Shown: one piece after another, positions 59,028 through 64,000 of the stretch | Layout of the letters: each line of letters begins with the position of its first letter | Numbering within the stretch: position 1 is the stretch's first letter | Assembly (NCBI RefSeq): GCF_900176505.1 | Contig: NZ_FWYB01000012.1 | Coordinates: forward strand, 107,241 to 171,240 | Length of the DNA stretch: 64,000 nucleotides | Reading direction: 5' to 3' | Origin: Pedobacter nyackensis | GTDB taxonomy: Bacteria; Bacteroidota; Bacteroidia; Sphingobacteriales; Sphingobacteriaceae | Position numbers and translations under genes: made by a program | The notes under the pieces: generated by a model | What the model was told of the DNA's origin: nothing | What the model saw: only the letters and a program-made list of their open reading frames with translations | Database searches by the model: none

Positions 59028-60461
59028 ATGCAAATCACTTGTACACAAGTATGGAATAACTGTCTCCAAATTATAAAGGATAATATCCCGGCCCAGAGCT
59101 TCAAAACCTGGTTCGAACCGATATCAGCCCTTAAACTGGAAGATAGGGTTTTGACCGTGCAGGTGCCTAGTTTATTCTTCTACGAGTGGTTAGAAGAGCA
59201 CTATGTTGGCTTATTGCGTAAGACCGTAAAACAGCAACTTGGTGATGAAGGTAGACTAGAGTATAATATCGTTGTAGATAAGTCGACAACAAACGGTGCA
59301 TTACCATACACCACCAACATGCCATCTAACGGTAACGGGTCTACTAATAGGAAGCAATCTATGCCTGTTCCGGTTAACATCAACAGGGATATCAAAAACC
59401 CTTTTGTAATTCCGGGATTGAAGAAGATGAATGTAGATCCTCAGTTGAATCCAAGTTACACTTTTGAGGCTTATGTTGAGGGCGACTGTAATCGTTTGGC
59501 ACGTTCGGCCGGACACGCTGTAGCGGCTAAACCGGGAGCAACATCATTCAATCCTTTGATGATCTATGGGGCTTCGGGTTTAGGTAAAACTCACCTGGCT
59601 CAGGCGATCGGTAACGAGATTAGAAGGAGCTTACCGGATAAGTTGGTTATCTATGTATCATGCGAGAAGTTTTGTCAGCAGTTTGTGGAGTCGTTAAAGA
59701 ACAATACAATCAATGATTTCGTAAACTTCTATCAGGCAATGGACGTGATCATCATGGATGATGTACACAACTTCGCCGGAAAAGAGAAAACTCAGGATAT
59801 CTTCTTCCATATCTTTAACCATTTACACCAGTCTGGAAAACAGATCATCATTACTTCTGATAAGGCTCCTAAGGATTTATCAGGATTGGAAGAGCGTTTG
59901 TTGAGTCGTTTCAAATGGGGCCTTTCAGCAGATCTTCAGATTCCTGAATTAGAAACAAGGATTGCTATCCTTAGAAAGAAAATGTATGCTGATGGTATCG
60001 ATTTACCTGATGAAGTAGTTGAATACGTAGCGCACAATATAGATAACAACGTACGTGAGCTGGAAGGAGCAATGGTTTCATTGTTAGCTCAGTCGACCAT
60101 GAACAAGAAAGAGATAGATTTGCAACTGGCTAAATCTATGCTTAAAAACTTTATCAAAAACACGACTAAAGAGGTTTCTATGGATTACATTCAGAAACTG
60201 GTTTGTGATTACTTTGAAGTACCTGTTCACTTGCTTAAAGCACCAACCCGTAAACGTGAGGTAGTGCAGGCTCGTCAGATTTCAATGTACCTGGCAAAAG
60301 GTATGACCAAAAGTTCATTGAAAACTATAGGTGCATTTTTTGGAGGAAGGGATCACTCGACAGTGATTTATGCTTGCCAAACTGTAGAGGATTTAATCCA
60401 GACAGATAAGAAATTCAGAGCTTACGTAAACGATATCGAAAAGAAATTAAAGATGAGCTAG
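59028..60461 (+). CDS. dnaA: Chromosomal replication initiator protein DnaA
   Basis: A 477-residue protein that binds DnaA boxes and opens the origin. Domain I is at 1-75 (VWNNCLQIIKDNIPAQSFKT), a variable linker with PVPVN repeats follows, then the AAA+ domain III with Walker A GASGLGKTHL (181-190) and Walker B VIIMDDVHNF, and domain IV with RKREVVQARQISMYLAKGM and the DNA-binding signature GGRDHSTVIYACQTV. ATG 59028 gives the normal MQITCTQVW start; earlier in-frame ATG 58974 adds a hydrophobic stretch not seen in the family. A DnaA box lies upstream, and tRNA-Glu follows. Confidence 0.96.
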   Translation: MQITCTQVWNNCLQIIKDNIPAQSFKTWFEPISALKLEDRVLTVQVPSLFFYEWLEEHYVGLLRKTVKQQLGDEGRLEYNIVVDKSTTNGALPYTTNMPSNGNGSTNRKQSMPVPVNINRDIKNPFVIPGLKKMNVDPQLNPSYTFEAYVEGDCNRLARSAGHAVAAKPGATSFNPLMIYGASGLGKTHLAQAIGNEIRRSLPDKLVIYVSCEKFCQQFVESLKNNTINDFVNFYQAMDVIIMDDVHNFAGKEKTQDIFFHIFNHLHQSGKQIIITSDKAPKDLSGLEERLLSRFKWGLSADLQIPELETRIAILRKKMYADGIDLPDEVVEYVAHNIDNNVRELEGAMVSLLAQSTMNKKEIDLQLAKSMLKNFIKNTTKEVSMDYIQKLVCDYFEVPVHLLKAPTRKREVVQARQISMYLAKGMTKSSLKTIGAFFGGRDHSTVIYACQTVEDLIQTDKKFRAYVNDIEKKLKMS

Positions 60462-60544
60462 TGCTCATCTTTAGTGTAAGCGCAACAGGATCAGATAGAT
60501 TCTGAAAAGAGGGTGCTCGGATTTGAAAAACTTTTAAAAAAAGT

Positions 60545-60574
60545 TTGGACGATTAAATGAGAATACTACCTTTG
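60545..60574 (+). promoter_or_regulatory. Promoter of tRNA-Glu
   Basis: TTG at 60545-60547, a 19-base spacer and TACCTTTG at 60567-60574 match the Bacteroidota -33/-7 consensus almost perfectly. The tRNA begins 21 bases after the -7 box. It served as the reference for the two ncRNA promoters in this window. Confidence 0.85.
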
Positions 60575-60595
60575 CAGCGCTGAAAAGCACTAAAT

Positions 60596-60667
60596 GGCCC
60601 GTTCGTCTAGGGGTGAGGACGCCAGATTTTCATTCTGGAAACAGGGGTTCGATTCCCCTACGGGCTA
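60596..60667 (+). tRNA. tRNA-Glu (TTC)
   Basis: A 72-base gene with acceptor GGCCCGT paired to ACGGGCT (terminal G-T pair), anticodon arm CCAGA-TTTTCAT-TCTGG with anticodon TTC, and T arm AGGGG-TTCGATT-CCCCT. The CCA end is not encoded (TAC follows the discriminator A). U33 and the other invariant positions are normal. A promoter lies just upstream and a strong terminator follows, so it is a single-gene unit. Confidence 0.95.
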
Positions 60668-60674
60668 CTAAAAA

Positions 60675-60709
60675 GGCCTCGATGTTAAATCACATCGAGG
60701 CCTTTTTTT
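60675..60709 (+). terminator. Terminator after tRNA-Glu
   Basis: GGCCTCGATG (60675-60684) and CATCGAGGCC (60693-60702) form a perfect 10-bp stem with an 8-base loop, followed by TTTTTTT. An A-run precedes it, so it could work in both directions. Confidence 0.92.
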
Positions 60710-60817
60710 ATTAGCGAACCCGCCGGGTGGATCAATCCCAAGTTTGTTATCCGATTTAATAAATTAAATTAGGAATAACAGCTTATAACTAATATCTTAG
60801 TTATAAGCAAAAGAGAT

Positions 60818-61969
60818 ATGAAAAAGCTGCTCTACTTTATTCTTACACTATGCACATCTTCTGCATTAGCTCAGTCCTCTAATACAATTGACAAGGAAAA
60901 ACTGATTGAATTCTATCAAAGTCAGCGTTACACGGAAGCGACGGCTTATCTGCAAATAGTTTACGGCGCCGAAACAGATCAGCCGAAAGAACTCGCGCAA
61001 ATTGCCTATACAAACCTGATGGCAGGGAATCTGGCAGTTGCCGAAAAAAGTTATTTAAAGTTATACAGGCAGCAACCAGCCAGTCTACCTGTTTTATTTA
61101 ATTTGGCCGCTATCAGTATTCGTAGGGGAGATGAAGGGAAGGCGATGAGTTTTTACAAGGAGATCATAAAGATAGATAGCATGAATTTCAATGTTTACAA
61201 GCAACTCGCTTCGCTTGTTTTGAATCCGGTATCTCCAGAAAAAATAGGTTATCTTGAAAAGGCAAACAAGATCAATCCTACACATCCAGATGTAGCATTT
61301 GATCTGGCAACAAGCTATAATAAATTAAATAAAAATGATTCTGCTTACCATGTATTGGATGTTGCGTTAATTGCCGATACGGCTAATCTTTCACTTTTAA
61401 AAGCCAAAATGCCGGTTTGCATTGCCTTATTAAAAATGGATGAAACTATTCAGACAGGCGTAAAGCTGATGGTTTATGGTGATAGTTCAGGCTATGTCCT
61501 TAGTAATCTTGGAAAGGCATATTACCTCAATAAAGAATATCAAAAAGCTATTGATATGTACAACGTTATTGAACGGTTGCAGCAGTCGACAGAATCTAGC
61601 TTTTACTATACCTCTCTGTGTTATAAAGAACTAAAAAACTATGCAAAAGCTGCCGACTATATGAAACTTTCTATTAAGGAGGGAATTTCACCATATATAT
61701 CGAATTATTATCAGATTTTGGGAGAGATTTACGAATTGACAGGGATGATTAAAGATGCAAATCTTGCCTATCACAAAAGTTTTGATTTTGAAAATACCGG
61801 AGGTGCATACTATAATCTTGGGTTGATTAACGATTTTAAAATGGATAACAAAAAGGCTGCTTTAAAATATTACCATCTGTATCTGGCAAGCAAACCTGAT
61901 CCTGAAAAACGTAAAGAGGTAATTAAGTATGTCAAAATGAGGATTGCTTACTTGCAAGGAAAAAGCTAA
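60818..61969 (+). CDS. Secreted tetratricopeptide repeat protein
   Basis: A 383-residue exported protein with signal peptide ending near SALAQ (about residue 19). The rest is a run of at least eight TPR helical pairs; clear units are LPVLFNLAAISIRRGDEGKA, YVLSNLGKAYYLNKEYQKAI and SSFYYTSLCYKELKNYAKAA. Such proteins act as binding scaffolds in the periplasm or outer membrane. No enzymatic domain and no partner gene is adjacent. The protein likely binds other proteins, but nothing more specific can be read. Confidence 0.8.
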   Translation: MKKLLYFILTLCTSSALAQSSNTIDKEKLIEFYQSQRYTEATAYLQIVYGAETDQPKELAQIAYTNLMAGNLAVAEKSYLKLYRQQPASLPVLFNLAAISIRRGDEGKAMSFYKEIIKIDSMNFNVYKQLASLVLNPVSPEKIGYLEKANKINPTHPDVAFDLATSYNKLNKNDSAYHVLDVALIADTANLSLLKAKMPVCIALLKMDETIQTGVKLMVYGDSSGYVLSNLGKAYYLNKEYQKAIDMYNVIERLQQSTESSFYYTSLCYKELKNYAKAADYMKLSIKEGISPYISNYYQILGEIYELTGMIKDANLAYHKSFDFENTGGAYYNLGLINDFKMDNKKAALKYYHLYLASKPDPEKRKEVIKYVKMRIAYLQGKS

Positions 61970-62030
61970 GAAGATAAAACAATATTTAGTTAGCAACCCC
62001 GCTCTGGCTTTAGTAAAACGGGGTTATCAA

Positions 62031-62549
62031 CTAAATAGCTTCTATTAAAGTGATGCTGATTCCACTAAAACAATCATCTGCACAATTATGGGGCACAAAC
62101 CCACAAGAAGAGATCATTCCATTGTTTTTTGTTTCCAGAGAAACGTCGGCGTCTTTTCTTTTCAATAACCATTCGGTTTTGGCTTTGTGATAGAGGTCGT
62201 CCAGAGTGAGTGTAGCGTCTCCATTTTGATGGGTATTAAGGGTCTTTGCATCTTCAACCCACTCTTCACGTACAACAATTTGATTGGATGGCCGCTCAAT
62301 AGATTTGGCTATAAAAGCGCGTTCAACTACCTTACCATCTTTTACGGTGATTGTGGTTTCGTGACTGTAACCTACCCATGAGGCGAAATATACCTTATAA
62401 CGATAGGAGTTGTTGGATGAGGTTTTGAAAGCTTGCCAGGTTTTAAAGCTTTTATCAAAATCATTTTCATACTCAATGTCGCTTTTTTTGCAGGACGTAA
62501 GCATGCTTGCAATCAGCAGAATGATCAGTAGGTAGTGGTTTCGGTTCAT
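62031..62549 (-). CDS. DUF6174-like lipoprotein
   Basis: A 172-residue lipoprotein with a signal MNRNHYLLIILLIASMLTSC (cysteine at residue 20). The mature part starts with a charged helix, then WQAFKTSSNNSYRYKVYFAS and a KDGKVVERAFIAKS strand pair that resemble the DUF6174 domain, in which a tryptophan and a Y-x-Y/F pattern precede beta hairpins. Cysteines near the end (SSCGFVPHNCADDCFSG) may form disulfides. Periplasmic or surface location; no function known. Single gene on the minus strand. Confidence 0.65.
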   Translation of the reverse strand: MNRNHYLLIILLIASMLTSCKKSDIEYENDFDKSFKTWQAFKTSSNNSYRYKVYFASWVGYSHETTITVKDGKVVERAFIAKSIERPSNQIVVREEWVEDAKTLNTHQNGDATLTLDDLYHKAKTEWLLKRKDADVSLETKNNGMISSCGFVPHNCADDCFSGISITLIEAI

Positions 62550-62647
62550 ATTGGTTGTTTCTTGCCTAAACGAGTGAGATACAAATTTCGCTACAGTTCA
62601 TTTCTTATTTAATTATCCATCGACATCAGAATCTATTGAATGCTTTT

Positions 62648-62821
62648 ATGTTAATACCTGATGGGCATCCTGAAAAAAATTATAATCTTACTGGTGTAAA
62701 TGATACTTTTGAAATACCAGAAAAACCCGAACTTGTTATAGACACAAACTGGTTTTCCTTGGAGGAATGCGTGGAAAAGCTAGCGATCTATTTGAAACAG
62801 AGCGTAGCTCAGCAGCAGTAA
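62648..62821 (+). pseudogene. cysC: 3' remnant of adenylylsulfate kinase (cysC)
   Basis: Codons from ATG 62648 give a 57-residue piece whose last part reads NYNLTGVNDTFEIPEKPELV, then IDTNWFSLEECVEKLAIYLK. This matches the end of APS kinase CysC (FTGIDDPYEAPENPELVxDT, SVEECVxxIxxYL). The P-loop and other catalytic parts, about 150 residues, are absent. The frame is open upstream to a stop near 62567 but the extra codons do not resemble CysC. APS kinase makes PAPS for sulfation or sulfate assimilation; this remnant cannot. It may still be translated as a short peptide. Confidence 0.65.
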
Positions 62822-63009
62822 AATCGGTAGTCAAAATAGTAAGGTGAGAGTTAATATTGCTGATAAAACAGTAAGAAAGGACATTACGGCAATCAGAGAG
62901 TTATGCATGGATCCTCATTGAGTAGGAAATCGTTATACAAACTTTAATTATGGTGAATTGTATTAATAATAGTGGTTTGTAAATCATACTATATAAATAG
63001 ATTCACAAA

Positions 63010-63480
63010 ATGACAGCCTTGATAGAAGAACTGAAAAAAATATTAAACGGTGGTAGCGCTCATGTGGGATTAAAAGATGCAACAGCAAATATTCCCTTTG
63101 ACTTACTTGGAGAAAGGCCGCATAATTTACCTTATAGTATTTGGCAGCTTGTTGAACACATTAGAATTGCCCAATGGGACATGCTTGAATTTAGCAAAGA
63201 TGGCGGTCATAAATCGCCAAGATGGCCCGATGAATATTGGCCAAGGGAAATTGCCCCACCCGATAAAAGTAGTTGGGATAAAACTTTGAAACAGATTGAT
63301 GATGATTTAATGGCATTCATTGAAATGATTCAGACGAAGGATCTATACGAGCCCATTGCCCATGGAAGTGGGCAAAATCTTTTGAGAGAAGCGCTTCAGA
63401 TTGCCGATCATTCAGCTTATCATATTGCTGAAATTATAGTTATCAGGCGTTTGCTTGGTATCTGGAAAACGACTTCATAA
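63010..63480 (+). CDS. DinB/YfiT-family metal-dependent protein
   Basis: A 156-residue four-helix protein of the DinB/YfiT fold. The three metal histidines are visible as H in WQLVEHIRIAQWD and the two in ADHSAYHIAEIIVIRR. FDLLGERPHNLPYSIW is the usual helix 1-2 connection. Members include thiol transferases (bacillithiol S-transferases), mycothiol-dependent isomerases and damage-inducible proteins. Which it is cannot be told. A terminator or insertion-like sequence follows (63500-63537). Confidence 0.85.
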   Translation: MTALIEELKKILNGGSAHVGLKDATANIPFDLLGERPHNLPYSIWQLVEHIRIAQWDMLEFSKDGGHKSPRWPDEYWPREIAPPDKSSWDKTLKQIDDDLMAFIEMIQTKDLYEPIAHGSGQNLLREALQIADHSAYHIAEIIVIRRLLGIWKTTS

Positions 63481-63499
63481 AAAGGGCCGGTCTATGAAG

Positions 63500-63537
63500 T
63501 GCCCCCGAAAAGTTAGACACTTATTGGGGGCATTTTT
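63500..63537 (+). terminator. GC-rich hairpin after the DinB gene (terminator or insertion-element end)
   Basis: TGCCCCC (63500-63506) and GGGGGCA (63526-63532) form a perfect 7-bp stem with a 19-base loop, followed by TTTTT. It works as a terminator for the DinB-family gene. The 5' half, GAAGTGCCCCCGAAAAGTTA (63496-63515), also looks like the terminal repeat of IS3-family elements of the IS150 group, which begin TG-x-A-C/G-TG-CCCCC and contain AAAAGTTAGACA. No transposase gene is within the window, so the insertion reading is unproven. Confidence 0.5.
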
Positions 63538-63616
63538 ATTTCCTGCCACCTCCCAGATTCTGATAGATAATGGTTACTGCATTCAGCTGTTTCTTTTTGG
63601 TATCTATAAGCTCCAA
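63536..63616 (-). pseudogene. 3' remnant of a TolC/NodT-type outer-membrane efflux gene
   Basis: On the minus strand the last 26 codons read LELIDTKKKQLNAVTIIYQN followed by LGGGRK and a TAA at 63536-63538. This matches the end of NodT/OprM-family outer-membrane factors, where a helix ending LVxLYxALGGGW closes the protein. A stop codon interrupts this frame just upstream (63617-63619), and the neighbouring frame (ending SFNDARDALASN) may continue the gene after a frameshift. Nearly the whole protein is missing. It marks former efflux genes at this junction. Confidence 0.5.
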
Positions 63617-64000
63617 TTAGACGCTAATGCATCTCTTGCGTCATTAAAACTTCCAGATAATCGGCTCAGGCAGATTACCTCTTTAAAATCCATTTTTATT
63701 TTAAATACATCCTTAGGATGGGGCTATGGTAAGGTTATTTTTAGTTAAACTGTAAGGATTTTTTTTGCACTAAATCTTTTGGTTATGAAGGGCGCTTAAG
63801 TATAAATGTGGAGGATTATAGTATATACTATATGATTGTATACAATAGTCAGCGTGTCGTGTCATTATTAATGGGGATTAGTGTCACAGTGGATTTATCT
63901 GTTTTGTAGCTTGTGAAGGACGAATAGCTGATTCTGCTAAGTTATGTTGATTTTTTTGATGATTAGCTGAAGATGGGGTACTGTTGTAGTACGCGTTTTC
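63617..64000. other. A+T-rich end region without a recognised intact gene
   Basis: No reading frame in this 384-base stretch looks like a whole gene. It holds the possible upstream part of the efflux remnant and, at 63817-63846, two adjacent perfect palindromes. The window ends before the next gene begins. Confidence 0.4.
63817..63846. repeat. Two adjacent perfect palindromes
   Basis: TATAGTATATACTATA (63817-63832, 16 bases) and ATTGTATACAAT (63835-63846, 12 bases) stand two bases apart. Each is a perfect palindrome. They could be paired operator half-sites or structural DNA in an otherwise empty region; A+T-rich palindromes also arise by chance, so the call is modest. Confidence 0.45.

Noticed and set aside
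62845..62922. Short coding remnant resembling a DeoR-type helix-turn-helix
   Set aside because: The frame reads VRVNIADKTVRKDITAIREL and stops soon after. It is too short and has no supporting family match, so it was not listed.
1..64000. CRISPR arrays or cas genes
   Set aside because: No regularly spaced repeats and no Cas-like protein were seen on either strand.
1..64000. Prophage or conjugative element
   Set aside because: No integrase, capsid, terminase, relaxase or tra-like genes are present; only eroded gene ends and one possible insertion-element end were found.

Overview
The window looks like a chromosomal segment of a Bacteroidota bacterium of the Sphingobacteriaceae, most like Pedobacter. 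This rests on SusC/SusD pairs, an ECF sigma/FecR regulator pair, many secreted and lipoprotein glycosidases, A+T-rich spacers with few Shine-Dalgarno sites, and promoters of the Bacteroidota type (TTG, 19-21 bases, TANNTTTG). The assignment is by pattern recognition; no database was searched.

Region 1 (1-22330) is a large glycan-degradation island. It starts inside a DUF5107-type TPR protein, followed by a GH2 enzyme. A GntR regulator then heads a tight operon (4070-13952): a phosphomannose isomerase fused to a degenerate kinase-like domain, a sugar porter, a TIM-barrel sugar isomerase/epimerase, a phytanoyl-CoA-dioxygenase-like enzyme, a six-hairpin glycosidase and a GH38 mannosidase. A second operon carries an S1 sulfatase, a GH116 enzyme with a Tat signal and a lipoprotein of the RbsD/FucU mutarotase family; a GH95-like enzyme follows. 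Together these suggest breakdown of a branched, sulfated, probably mannose- and fucose/galactose-containing glycan. The island has no SusC. Between the two operons lies a scar holding the 3' ends of a susD gene and of an error-prone DNA polymerase gene (dnaE2/imuC).

Region 2 (22444-36915) is a mix of small and housekeeping-accessory genes: a nucleotidyltransferase/metallophosphoesterase pair, a tRNA-Cys-like gene with an odd anticodon loop, small lipoproteins and membrane proteins, a GNAT protein, a FUSC transporter, a DUF6515 protein, a CsgG-like secreted protein, a two-gene ABC cassette, an L,D-transpeptidase relative, a small HTH protein, an orphan protein with kinase-like motifs and a luciferase-like oxidoreductase. 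Two intergenic loci (about 25823-25912 and 34618-34706) share a promoter, a 16-base 5' tag and a terminator hairpin that differs in sequence. They look like two members of a very short RNA family and are the best candidate here for something undescribed.

Region 3 (37110-47655) is a compact complete polysaccharide utilisation locus: ECF sigma factor, FecR anti-sigma, SusC with STN domain, SusD, a DUF5018-like surface lipoprotein and a GHL10-type glycosidase lipoprotein.

Region 4 (47783-61969) is mostly core: PAP2 phosphatase, prolyl-4-hydroxylase-like enzyme, DUF763 protein, dGTPase, hybrid histidine kinase, PepD, serine acetyltransferase and cysteine synthase, an EnvC-like M23 protein lacking catalytic ligands, an RluA pseudouridine synthase, DnaA with a DnaA box upstream, tRNA-Glu with a clear promoter and terminator, and a TPR protein. 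The right end (62031-64000) is accessory and eroded: a lipoprotein, a CysC (APS kinase) 3' remnant, a DinB protein, a TolC/NodT-type 3' remnant and two adjacent palindromes.
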